The notes beneath the pieces are model-generated. The model made no database searches. It saw only the letters and a list, made by a program, of their open reading frames with translations, and was not told where the DNA came from. The translations under genes and the position numbers were made by a program. From positions 1 to 37,634 of the forward strand of contig JAUIBC010000005.1 in the NCBI GenBank assembly GCA_030427555.1: DNA of 37,634 nt. Direction: 5' to 3'. The stretch comes from Gammaproteobacteria bacterium. GTDB taxonomy: Bacteria; Pseudomonadota; Gammaproteobacteria; Legionellales; Legionellaceae. This document shows, piece after piece, positions 8,118-16,012 of this stretch (position 1 is its first letter; every line of letters starts with the position of its first letter).

Positions 8118-9233
8118 TTAGAGAATTATTCCACCAGTTATGGACTTATTTGTGTGAGTATAAGGCTCAATTTCTTCAATTAGAGTTCTTAACCTTTTTC
8201 TAGAATCAGAAACCTTTTTTGGGGAAATTTTACCAAATGACCAACAATCTACTTCTCCAGAACGATTTTTTAAGCTTTCCGCAGCAGAATCAGACAACCT
8301 ATTGATATTCATATTCAATTTATCTGAGTGTGACCAAAATCTTATCGAACCAGAATAAAGTTTAGCACTTGTTTGAGGAACAAAGACATTATCGCGTTTT
8401 CTGGCATTGAGTAATTTTAATAGATACAAAATATCATTTATAGAGGCTCGCTCAGAAGGATTTTTCTTTAAACAAAACCCAACTATAGCTGCTAATTCTG
8501 GATCTATATAAGTTGGAAGACTATTTTCACTATTAATAATATTAGACGCCGCCAAATCGCCATGGTAATAACGGGCTAAACATATCCAAATTTTCACTGG
8601 ATTTTTAAAACTACTAAGTACAAATTTACGTGTTAACATAAAGTAAATGACTTTGCCGAAGGAATAAATATCGATAGACGGATAAAAAGTCATATTATCT
8701 CTATTATTTTTTATATTTTGGTAAGCAACTTCAGGGGCAAGGAAAGCAGGTGTGCCACACGGCTCTCTAGCCACATTAGTATGGGTACTTAGTCCAAAGT
8801 CACCTATCTTCGCTATACCATTGCTTGTTAGAAATATATTTGCCGGCTTAAGGTCACAATGAACTAATCCAAGGCCATGAATAAAACTAAGAGCTTTCGC
8901 AATATCTCGAATAATGGAAATCAACTCATGGCTAGAAAGGGCAGATTGCCTCACTCTATCATGTAAAGTTTGCTGCATCCTTTCTAAATAAAAATAATAA
9001 GTTGCATCTAATTTTTCCCATTTAAAACATTTTACAATATTATTGTGTCCATTATTTATCGCTTTTAAGGATGTAATTTCGCGCTCGGTTACATTTTCAG
9101 CATGAGCTATGTTTTTCAAAGATATAATTTTTACAGCCAATTCTTTTTGAAAAAATCTGTCTTCGGCGTATATCGCCTCATAGACCACACATGTAGAGCC
9201 AAAACCTATTTTTTTACCAAGCTTAACTTTCAC
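8118..9233 (-). CDS. Eukaryotic-type Ser/Thr protein kinase (tandem copy 1)
   Basis: A 371-residue cytosolic-type kinase. Visible parts: glycine loop GFGSTCVV (residues 10-17), Lys35 in ELAVKI, catalytic loop VHCDLKPANIF with Asp127, DFG motif GDFGLS with Asp145, and FLAPEVAY in the activation segment. The usual HRD arginine is Cys. The kinase fold ends near residue 285. A tail follows containing SGEVDCWSFGKI (ending at residue 336), then a 35-residue charged extension with RKRLRTLIEEIEP. The start is GTG at 9233, aligned with the ATG of the paralog upstream; neither has a clear Shine-Dalgarno sequence. Without a membrane segment or PASTA repeats it is unlike the house kinase PknB. In Legionellales such kinases are often injected effectors; that role is inference. 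Confidence 0.88.
   Translation of the reverse strand: MKVKLGKKIGFGSTCVVYEAIYAEDRFFQKELAVKIISLKNIAHAENVTEREITSLKAINNGHNNIVKCFKWEKLDATYYFYLERMQQTLHDRVRQSALSSHELISIIRDIAKALSFIHGLGLVHCDLKPANIFLTSNGIAKIGDFGLSTHTNVAREPCGTPAFLAPEVAYQNIKNNRDNMTFYPSIDIYSFGKVIYFMLTRKFVLSSFKNPVKIWICLARYYHGDLAASNIINSENSLPTYIDPELAAIVGFCLKKNPSERASINDILYLLKLLNARKRDNVFVPQTSAKLYSGSIRFWSHSDKLNMNINRLSDSAAESLKNRSGEVDCWSFGKISPKKVSDSRKRLRTLIEEIEPYTHTNKSITGGIIL
8227..8288 (-). repeat. Near-identical 62-bp repeat, copy 1 (kinase tail motif)
   Basis: These 62 bases match 9359-9420 with only three differences, all at third codon positions. They encode the shared tail AAESLKNRSGEVDCWSFGKI of the two kinases. The rest of the two genes has diverged far more. 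Confidence 0.9.
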
Positions 9234-9261
9234 AAAGGAACCAAATTGTATTTAAAAAATT

Positions 9262-9290
9262 ATTATATACAAAATAATCAAAGCACACAA
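9262..9290 (-). promoter_or_regulatory. Candidate sigma-70 promoter for kinase copy 1
   Basis: On the reverse strand TTGTGT (9290-9285) and TATAAT (9267-9262) are separated by 17 bases, ending about 30 bases before the GTG start. The perfect -10 box is the stronger part. This would give kinase 1 its own promoter, independent of copy 2. Confidence 0.4.
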
Positions 9291-9354
9291 TGTCCATTTA
9301 AAGAGCATGGTATTTATTTTTTGAGAGTGTAATTTTTAATTAAATAACATCGTT

Positions 9355-10365
9355 TTAGATTTTACCAAATGACCAACAATCTACTTCTCCTGAACGATTT
9401 TTTAAGCTTTCTGCGGCAGATGAATTAGATAAGCAATTAATGTTTATATTTAATTCTACAGTATTAGACCAAAATCCAATTTGTCCAGAATTATTCTTAA
9501 TACTTGCTTGGGTCTCAAAGACATTGTCATGTTTTCTGGCATTAAGTAGTGTTAATAAGTATAAGACGTTTGTTATAGAAGCCCTTTTTCTAGGATTCCT
9601 CTTTAAACACAGTATAACTATAGAAATGAATTCCGGTTCTACATAAGGCGGAATATATTGATTTTTTGTCATAAACGTAGATGCTTTATAATTTCCAGTA
9701 TAATATCCAGCAAGGGATTGCAAAATATCTATTTTATTTTTTGAATTACTAAATGGCATCTTGCGGGTTAACATGTATTTAACGACTAGGCCAAATGAAT
9801 AAATATCTATCTGAGGATAAAAAATCATCATTTTGTTGCCGTTTAAGACTTCATAAGCAACTTCTGGAGCTAGAAAAAAACATGAACCACAAGGACTTCT
9901 TGGGATACTTGTATGGGTACTTAACCCAAAATCCCCAATTTTTGCCAAGCCTTCTCTTGTTAGAAATATATTCTCAGGTTTGATATCACAATGAACAAAC
10001 CCCAGGCTATGAATAAAGCGCAATCCCTCTGCCATATCGCGAATAATAGAAAGTAACTCATGAATAGAAAGAGATGAAAGTTTCATTCTATCATATAAAG
10101 TACATGTCATTCTTTCAAAATAAAAAAGATAACGACCTTTTTTTATTTCCCAGTCAAAACATTTTATAACATTGTTATGAGAATTGTTTAGCTTTTTCAA
10201 TAATGCAATTTCACGCGTAGCTAGCTCCTCTGTCCCTTCAGCGTGATTAATATGCATGATCTTAATGGCTAATTCTTGTTGAAAAAAGTGACCTTCCATG
10301 CATGTCGCTGCATAGACGGTGCTTGTAGCTCCTGAACCAATTTTTTTTCCAAAATTAATTTTCAT
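9355..10365 (-). CDS. Eukaryotic-type Ser/Thr protein kinase (tandem copy 2)
   Basis: A 336-residue paralog of the kinase at 8118, on the same strand and 121 bases upstream of it. It has the glycine loop GSGATSTV, Lys35 in ELAIKI, catalytic loop VHCDIKPENIF, the GDFGLSTH motif and FLAPEVAY. As in copy 1, HRD is replaced by HCD, so it is a non-RD kinase whose activation may not depend on activation-loop phosphorylation. All ATP-binding and catalytic residues are kept. The protein ends exactly after SGEVDCWSFGKI at residue 336, whereas copy 1 has 35 further residues. No signal peptide or membrane segment is present. The bases before both start codons are also alike, so the duplication included the 5' leader. 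Confidence 0.88.
   Translation of the reverse strand: MKINFGKKIGSGATSTVYAATCMEGHFFQQELAIKIMHINHAEGTEELATREIALLKKLNNSHNNVIKCFDWEIKKGRYLFYFERMTCTLYDRMKLSSLSIHELLSIIRDMAEGLRFIHSLGFVHCDIKPENIFLTREGLAKIGDFGLSTHTSIPRSPCGSCFFLAPEVAYEVLNGNKMMIFYPQIDIYSFGLVVKYMLTRKMPFSNSKNKIDILQSLAGYYTGNYKASTFMTKNQYIPPYVEPEFISIVILCLKRNPRKRASITNVLYLLTLLNARKHDNVFETQASIKNNSGQIGFWSNTVELNININCLSNSSAAESLKNRSGEVDCWSFGKI
9359..9420 (-). repeat. Near-identical 62-bp repeat, copy 2 (kinase tail motif)
   Basis: Partner of the segment at 8227-8288: 59 of 62 bases are identical and all three changes are silent. Here the motif is the very end of the protein, with the stop codon directly after it. Confidence 0.9.
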
Positions 10366-10396
10366 AAAAGAAACAATTTTATTTAAAATAATATTT

Positions 10397-10424
10397 ATTG
10401 TATATAAAAAAATAAAATATGCAA
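10397..10424 (-). promoter_or_regulatory. Candidate sigma-70 promoter for kinase copy 2
   Basis: Reverse-strand TTGCAT (10424-10419) and TACAAT (10402-10397) are separated by 16 bases, about 30 bases upstream of the ATG. The position matches that of the candidate promoter of copy 1. Confidence 0.4.
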
Positions 10425-10528
10425 TAACATGACATTAAGAGTCATGCAACAATCAAATTGATATTTATTTTAACTTGTTATAACATACACCTAAATTAAC
10501 TATATCTTGTAATGGAATGGGATTTAAA

Positions 10529-10550
10529 TGGATTGATCCAATTCAATTGG
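10529..10550. repeat. Pair of adjacent short palindromes downstream of aroE
   Basis: TGGAT-TG-ATCCA (10529-10540) and CCAATT-C-AATTGG (10538-10550) share three bases, just past the aroE stop codon. The loops are too short for stable hairpins and no U-run follows, so this is not a convincing terminator. It could be a protein-binding site or chance. Confidence 0.25.
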
Positions 10551-10565
10551 CGGCTTTGGATATTG

Positions 10566-11348
10566 TTAAAAAATTTGGAACAATGAATGGCTTATAATAG
10601 GACAAATATTATTCCAAATTGCAAAGGATAAAGATGCTTGATTTATAAGCATGCCTAAGCCATTTTTAGAGGGGACTCCAAGTTTTAATGCTCGTTGTTC
10701 GAATATGGTTAAATATTTGTATTTGTAAGTTAAGTCGTAACAGAATCGCGCTTGTTTAAGCATGGTATCGCTAATGATTTCAGCAGATGATGGCGTGGCA
10801 TTAATTATTACATCATAATTAATATTATAATCTGCTGCAATTATAGTAACCCTTTTAGCAAAGTCATTGATAAGATTGAATAAACGATTCTGTGAACGAT
10901 TTAATATACTGATGCTTTGTGGTTTTTCGGCATGGATTGCATCAATAATACCGCGTGCTGCGCCACCAGCGCCGATTATTAGTATTTTTTTATTAGATAA
11001 ATTTACATAATGCCTTAAGTCCAGAATTAATCCTGTGCCATCAGTATTGTCAGCATAAATTTTACCTGCAGAACACCAAAGAGTATTTGCAGAGCCTGCC
11101 TGTTTACATCGCTGCGTTTGAACATCGCTTAATTTATAAGCAAGCTCTTTTAATGGGCTAGTAATGTTTAAGCCAATCCCACCAGAGTTAAAAAAATATT
11201 TAACCTCACTAGCAAAATCCTCTACTCTTACACATTGCTTATCGTAGCGTAATTTAATTCCAGTTTGTTTTGCAAATATATAATGAATAAGTGGCGATAA
11301 ACTGTGTTCTATAGGATCACCAAATACAGCAAAACGCTTACAAATCAT
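10566..11348 (-). CDS. aroE: Shikimate dehydrogenase (NADP+)
   Basis: AroE reduces 3-dehydroshikimate to shikimate with NADPH in aromatic amino-acid synthesis. Visible signatures are VFGDPIEHSLSPLIH at the N-terminus (substrate-binding Ser residues), NITSPLKELAY with the catalytic Lys, SANTLW, ADNTDGTG with the catalytic Asp region, and the dinucleotide fold IIGAGGAARGI. The C-terminal GLGMLINQA segment is also present. The length, 260 residues, is near the usual 270. The ATG overlaps the pepN stop codon as ATGA, so the two are translationally coupled. Confidence 0.95.
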   Translation of the reverse strand: MICKRFAVFGDPIEHSLSPLIHYIFAKQTGIKLRYDKQCVRVEDFASEVKYFFNSGGIGLNITSPLKELAYKLSDVQTQRCKQAGSANTLWCSAGKIYADNTDGTGLILDLRHYVNLSNKKILIIGAGGAARGIIDAIHAEKPQSISILNRSQNRLFNLINDFAKRVTIIAADYNINYDVIINATPSSAEIISDTMLKQARFCYDLTYKYKYLTIFEQRALKLGVPSKNGLGMLINQASLSFAIWNNICPIISHSLFQIF

Positions 11349-13918
11349 TTACATAAGCTCTTCGTCACAAGCTCGTTTAAGTCAACTGATAGTTCTTTTT
11401 TATTTAATAACTCAAGTTCTTTGAGCATTAAGTCTTGATATTTTTTACTTAAACGTTGCCAACGAGTGAAAGGAGTTGCCAATCTACTACTTAACTGTGG
11501 ATTTATTTTATCAATTTTTAAAATCATATCTGTTAAAAATTTGTATCCACTACCATCTTTAGCATGAAAATAGCGTGGGTTTGCTTGAGAAAATGCTGCA
11601 ACTAGTGAACGTACACGGTTAGGGTTGGTAATCTTAAAATCTTTATGAGCTAATAATTTATTGATAATTGACAATAAATCAGGGATATCAGATATAGCTT
11701 GTACTGTAAACCATTTGTCTATTACTAAATCATCATTCTGCCAAGTTGCATAAAAACTTTGTAAAGCTTTATCTCTAATTTTAACGTCTTTAGCATTCGC
11801 TAATATTTTTAGACTTGCTAACTTATCCGTCATAGTTTGCGCTTTTGCAAATTGTTCTTTGCATAAACTTATGGTTTCTTGCTCATTAACTAAAAACATA
11901 TATCGCAAACAAATATTACGTAATTTACGTGGGCCATACGCGGTATTTTGCATGCTATGTTGTTCATTAGCCCATAAATTTACGTAGACATTTTGAGCAT
12001 TTGTATATAGTGCATGTGCGATAGATTTTTTAAAAAACTCAATAATGTTTAAAGCACGCTCAACATCTATTGCGCTTATTTCGTTAGCTAAATCCTCAAA
12101 ACTTGGTAAAGTTAAAAGTTCAGCGCGCAATTCGCTATCTAAGCTTTCATCAACTAAAATATCTTTAAAACATTCCAAAAGGCTTGGTGAAATTGTTGGA
12201 ATAGAATCTTGCTTATGATAACTTTCAATTAAAAATTGTTTCGCCAAAGATTGCGCTGCGTCCCATTTAGCAAATCCGTTTGTTTCAAATTTTAAAATGT
12301 TTTGTAAATCTTTAAAGCTATTATCCGTCTTTAAAATTATAGGAGCGGAAAAATCACGTAACAGCGATATAGTTGGTTTTGCATCTAAATTTTTAAATTC
12401 GAAACTTTGAGTGAATTCTCGTAACTCTAAAATTTCTTTACCGGTATCAATTTTTTCTCCATTTGCATTAAATAGTGCGTATTTAATTGGAATATGAAAA
12501 GGTTTGGTCGGGACATTATCTGTGGTTTTACGACAAGATTGATTAAAAGTTAACTTAAGAATATTGTTGCTGAAGCTTGATTTAACTTCAACAATAGGCG
12601 TACCAGCTTTATCATACCAGTATTTAAATTGGCTTAAGTCACAAGAGTTGGCATCCTCCATAGCCGCAACAAAATCATCTATTGTTACCGCTTGGCCATC
12701 ATGTCTGGCAAAATATAAGTCCATACCACGCCTAAAACCGTTGGCGCCAAGTAAAGTATGCTGCATACGAATTACTTCTGCACCTTTATTATAAATTGTT
12801 GCAGTATAGAAATTATTTATTTCTTCATAAGATGTAGGCCGCACAGGATGAGCCATAGCTCCTGCATCCTCAGGAAATTGTGAGCTGCGCAAAATACTAA
12901 CATCTTGAATGCGATTTACCGCGCGAGAATTCATATCTCGGGAGAATTCTTGATCTCTAAATACAGTTAGACCTTCTTTTAGGCTTAATTGAAACCAATC
13001 ACGACAAGTAACTCTATTTCCAGTCCAATTATGGAAATATTCATGTGCAACCACACCTTCAATATCAACAAAGTCCGAATCTGTCGCGCTTTCTTTAGTG
13101 CCTAAAATAAATTTAGAATTAAAAATATTTAATCCTTTATTTTCCATAGCCCCCATATTAAAGTCACTTACCGCAACAATCATAAAAGTGGCTAAATCAT
13201 ATTCCAAACCATAAACTTCTTCATCCCAACGCATGGCCTTTTGTAAAGAGAGCATTGCGTGCTCGCATTTATGAATATCTTTATGTTCTACATAAATACG
13301 TAAATCAATGGTTTTACCGGATTTAGTTACAAACTTATCTTTAATATGTGCTAAGTTACCCGCAACTAGTGCAAACAAGTAAGATGGTTTTTTAAAAGGA
13401 TCTTCCCATATTGCATAATGTCTATTTTCCTCCAAAGAGCCACTATCGATTAAATTACCATTAGCCAACAGAACTGGATATGAAGATTTATCAGCAATGA
13501 TTTTAGTCGTATAGGTTGTAAGTACATCTGGTCTATCATAAAAATAAGTTATTCGTCTAAAACCTTGTGCCTCACATTGAGTACACAAAATAGAATTTGT
13601 TCTAAATAAGCCAGCAAGCTTAGTATTATTTTGTGGTTCAAGACGAGTTACAATTTCTAACTTGAATTCATTTAAATCATTATCAATAATCAATTCATCA
13701 TGTTGAATAATATATTCGTTTGTAGAAAGTTCAATATCATTAAGTTTAATACTAACTAGGGTTAACTCATCTCCATGCAAACATAAAGCTCCAACATCTA
13801 TTCTTCGTACCAATATTGTACTTTTAACTAATACAAAGTCAGAATAAATATCAAATTCAAGTTGAATATTATCTATATTAAAATTAGTTGGCTTATAGTC
13901 TTTTAAGTATGTAGTCAA
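11345..13918 (-). CDS. pepN: Aminopeptidase N (M1 family)
   Basis: A cytosolic zinc aminopeptidase that removes N-terminal residues from peptides. At 857 residues it matches the PepN subfamily. The exopeptidase motif reads GAMENKG, and the zinc site is HEYFH (His292, Glu293, His296) with Glu315 18 residues further on (LKEGLT), spaced exactly as in M1 enzymes. The N-terminal beta-domain, the catalytic domain and the long helical C-terminal domain all appear complete. The start is TTG at 13918, supported by AGGGG about 7 bases upstream; no nearby ATG fits. It leads the pepN-aroE pair. Confidence 0.96.
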   Translation of the reverse strand: MTTYLKDYKPTNFNIDNIQLEFDIYSDFVLVKSTILVRRIDVGALCLHGDELTLVSIKLNDIELSTNEYIIQHDELIIDNDLNEFKLEIVTRLEPQNNTKLAGLFRTNSILCTQCEAQGFRRITYFYDRPDVLTTYTTKIIADKSSYPVLLANGNLIDSGSLEENRHYAIWEDPFKKPSYLFALVAGNLAHIKDKFVTKSGKTIDLRIYVEHKDIHKCEHAMLSLQKAMRWDEEVYGLEYDLATFMIVAVSDFNMGAMENKGLNIFNSKFILGTKESATDSDFVDIEGVVAHEYFHNWTGNRVTCRDWFQLSLKEGLTVFRDQEFSRDMNSRAVNRIQDVSILRSSQFPEDAGAMAHPVRPTSYEEINNFYTATIYNKGAEVIRMQHTLLGANGFRRGMDLYFARHDGQAVTIDDFVAAMEDANSCDLSQFKYWYDKAGTPIVEVKSSFSNNILKLTFNQSCRKTTDNVPTKPFHIPIKYALFNANGEKIDTGKEILELREFTQSFEFKNLDAKPTISLLRDFSAPIILKTDNSFKDLQNILKFETNGFAKWDAAQSLAKQFLIESYHKQDSIPTISPSLLECFKDILVDESLDSELRAELLTLPSFEDLANEISAIDVERALNIIEFFKKSIAHALYTNAQNVYVNLWANEQHSMQNTAYGPRKLRNICLRYMFLVNEQETISLCKEQFAKAQTMTDKLASLKILANAKDVKIRDKALQSFYATWQNDDLVIDKWFTVQAISDIPDLLSIINKLLAHKDFKITNPNRVRSLVAAFSQANPRYFHAKDGSGYKFLTDMILKIDKINPQLSSRLATPFTRWQRLSKKYQDLMLKELELLNKKELSVDLNELVTKSLCK

Positions 13919-13938
13919 AATTTACCCCTAATTATTGT

Positions 13939-13966
13939 TATATAACTAATTGTAACAAAGAAACAA
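13939..13966 (-). promoter_or_regulatory. Candidate promoter for pepN-aroE
   Basis: Reverse-strand TTGTTT (13966-13961) and TATATA (13944-13939) have a 16-base spacer and lie about 20 bases upstream of the TTG start. The -10 lies in a perfect palindrome GTTATATAAC (13937-13946). The distance from -10 to start implies a short leader. Confidence 0.35.
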
Positions 13967-14008
13967 TTATCTTTTTAGTAAATGGTGTGCAGGGCCAGCA
14001 ATTTCATT

Positions 14009-14015
14009 CTATACT
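14009..14015 (+). promoter_or_regulatory. Sigma-S-like -10 box upstream of prkA operon
   Basis: CTATACT is an exact match to the extended -10 consensus used by sigma-S (RpoS). It lies about 38 bases upstream of the prkA ATG, with no good -35 hexamer 17 bases before it, as is common for sigma-S promoters. The E. coli yeaGH operon is known to be induced in stationary phase by sigma-S. Use of this box here is inference. Confidence 0.4.
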
Positions 14016-14053
14016 GTAACTAATAAAAATAAAAAATAGTATTGGGGGTGCAC

Positions 14054-15985
14054 ATGAGCACACAAAAATTTCTAGATGAATATGCTAAACGATATGAAAC
14101 TAATAAAGAAGAAGAGATGGGGCTAGATGAGTATCTGGAGCTCTGTTCTAAAGATCCTATGGCATATGCTAATCCGGCGGAAAGACTACTTAAAGCCATT
14201 GGTGAACCGGTAGAGATAGATACGCGTAACGATCCTATTCTTTCAAGAATATTTTCTAATAAAGTTATTCAACACTACCAAGTTTTCGATGAGTTTTTTG
14301 GGATGGAAGAGCCAATTGAACAAATAGTGGGCTTTTTAAAACATGCAGCCCAAGGCCTTGAAGAAGTTAAACAAGTCTTATATTTACTTGGACCAGTGGG
14401 TGGCGGTAAGTCATCACTTGCAGAAAAATTAAAAGACTTAATGGAGCTTACCCCTATTTATGCTATCAAAGGTTCTCCTGTACATGAATCGCCACTTGGA
14501 TTATTTAAACCTGAGGAAGACGGACAAATATTGTTTGATAAATACGGAATACCAAAAAGATATTTGCGTTTTATAATGTCTCCATGGGCGATTAAGAGAT
14601 TAGGTGAGTATAACGGCGATATAAGTAAATTTAGAGTAATTAAGGTAAAACCATCTCGCGCTAAACAAATTGCTATTGCTAAGACTGAACCAGGTGATGA
14701 GAACAATCAAGATATTTCATCGTTGGTTGGTAAAGTAGATATTCGCAAGCTTGAAGAATTTTCCCAAGACGATCCAGATGCATATAGCTATTCAGGTGGA
14801 TTATGTCGCGCGAATCGTGGTCTACTTGAGTTTGTGGAAATGTTCAAAGCTCCAATCAAAGTGCTACATCCTTTATTAACCGCAACGCAAGAAGGAAATT
14901 ATAATCCAACTGAAGGCTTGTCATCTATACCGTTTGAAGGATTAATTCTTGCGCACTCGAATGAGTCTGAATGGCAGTCTTTTCGTAATAACAAAAACAA
15001 TGAGGCATTCATTGACAGAATCAATATTGTTAAAGTCCCATATTGTTTACGAGTGTCTGAAGAGTTAAAGATATATCAAAAATTACTAGACTCAAGTTCA
15101 TTAGTTAAGGCTCCTTGCGCGCCTGGTACATTAAATATGTTAGCGCAATTTTCAGTTTTAACTAGGCTAAAAGAGCCACAAAATTCAAGTATATACTCTA
15201 AACTTAGAGTTTATAACGGTGAGAGCTTGAAAGACACTGATCCCAAAGCTAAATCTTACCAAGAATATCGCGACTTTGCTGGAGTTGATGAAGGAATGAG
15301 TGGTATTTCTACTCGCTTTGCTTTCAAAATATTATCTAAAGTTTTTAACTTTGATCATACTGAAATAGCAGCAAATCCGGTGCATTTATTATATGTTCTT
15401 GAAAGACAAATAGAACAAGAGCAGTTTTCTCAAGAGCTTCAAGAAAAATATTTATCTTTTATAAAAGAATTTCTAACGCCTAAATATGTTGAATTTATCG
15501 GTAAAGAAATTCAAACTGCTTATTTAGAATCTTATTCTGAATATGGGCAAAATATATTTGATAGATATATTACCTACGCTGACTTTTGGATCCAAGATCA
15601 AGATTACCGTGATCCTGATACAGGTGAAATATTTGATAGAGAGGCATTAAATGCCGATCTTGAAAAAATTGAAAAGCCTGCCGGAATTTCAAATCCCAAA
15701 GACTTTAGGAATGAAGTGGTCAATTTCGTTCTAAGAGCGCGCGCCAATAATCATGGTAACAATCCTAAATGGAATAGTTATGAAAAATTACGTACGGTAA
15801 TTGAGAAAAAGATGTTTTCTAATACTGAAGATTTATTACCTGTTATCTCCTTTAATGCTAAATCATCTGAAGATGATAAGAAAAAGCACGAAGAATTTAT
15901 TGCGAGAATGGTTGATAAAGGTTACACCCGAAAACAAGTGAGATTGCTTTGTGAGTGGTATTTGCGAGTTCGCAAATCACAGTAG
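14054..15985 (+). CDS. prkA: PrkA/YeaG family AAA+ serine protein kinase
   Basis: PrkA (YeaG in E. coli) is a cytosolic protein with an AAA+ domain and a C-terminal kinase-like domain, linked to stationary phase, starvation and sporulation in different bacteria. At 643 residues it is full length. The N-terminal family block reads NPAERLLKAIGEP, and the Walker A loop GPVGGGKSS lies at about residues 113-121. SGGLCRANRGLLEFVEMFK matches the AAA core. I chose ATG 14054 because GGGGGTG lies just upstream and the N-terminus then aligns with YeaG; a TTG at 14042 would add four residues. It is followed 27 bases later by yeaH and then ycgB, the standard trio. Confidence 0.96.
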   Translation: MSTQKFLDEYAKRYETNKEEEMGLDEYLELCSKDPMAYANPAERLLKAIGEPVEIDTRNDPILSRIFSNKVIQHYQVFDEFFGMEEPIEQIVGFLKHAAQGLEEVKQVLYLLGPVGGGKSSLAEKLKDLMELTPIYAIKGSPVHESPLGLFKPEEDGQILFDKYGIPKRYLRFIMSPWAIKRLGEYNGDISKFRVIKVKPSRAKQIAIAKTEPGDENNQDISSLVGKVDIRKLEEFSQDDPDAYSYSGGLCRANRGLLEFVEMFKAPIKVLHPLLTATQEGNYNPTEGLSSIPFEGLILAHSNESEWQSFRNNKNNEAFIDRINIVKVPYCLRVSEELKIYQKLLDSSSLVKAPCAPGTLNMLAQFSVLTRLKEPQNSSIYSKLRVYNGESLKDTDPKAKSYQEYRDFAGVDEGMSGISTRFAFKILSKVFNFDHTEIAANPVHLLYVLERQIEQEQFSQELQEKYLSFIKEFLTPKYVEFIGKEIQTAYLESYSEYGQNIFDRYITYADFWIQDQDYRDPDTGEIFDREALNADLEKIEKPAGISNPKDFRNEVVNFVLRARANNHGNNPKWNSYEKLRTVIEKKMFSNTEDLLPVISFNAKSSEDDKKKHEEFIARMVDKGYTRKQVRLLCEWYLRVRKSQ

Positions 15986-16012
15986 ACTTCTTTCTAATTG
16001 AGGGTAAAAAAT

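Noticed and set aside
8091-8121. Inverted repeat CTAACA/TGTTAG at the end of kinase 1 as terminator
   Set aside because: The stem is only 6 bp with a 13-base loop, includes the stop codon, and is followed on the reverse strand by an A-rich run, not a T-run.
10517-10597. Small forward frame of 26 codons overlapping the end of aroE
   Set aside because: It has no ribosome site, overlaps aroE antisense and matches nothing; chance is the simpler reading.
13983-14002. Sigma-54 type GG/GC promoter upstream of prkA
   Set aside because: The GG and GC doublets are 12 bases apart instead of 10, and the TGGCAC and TTGCA contexts are not present.
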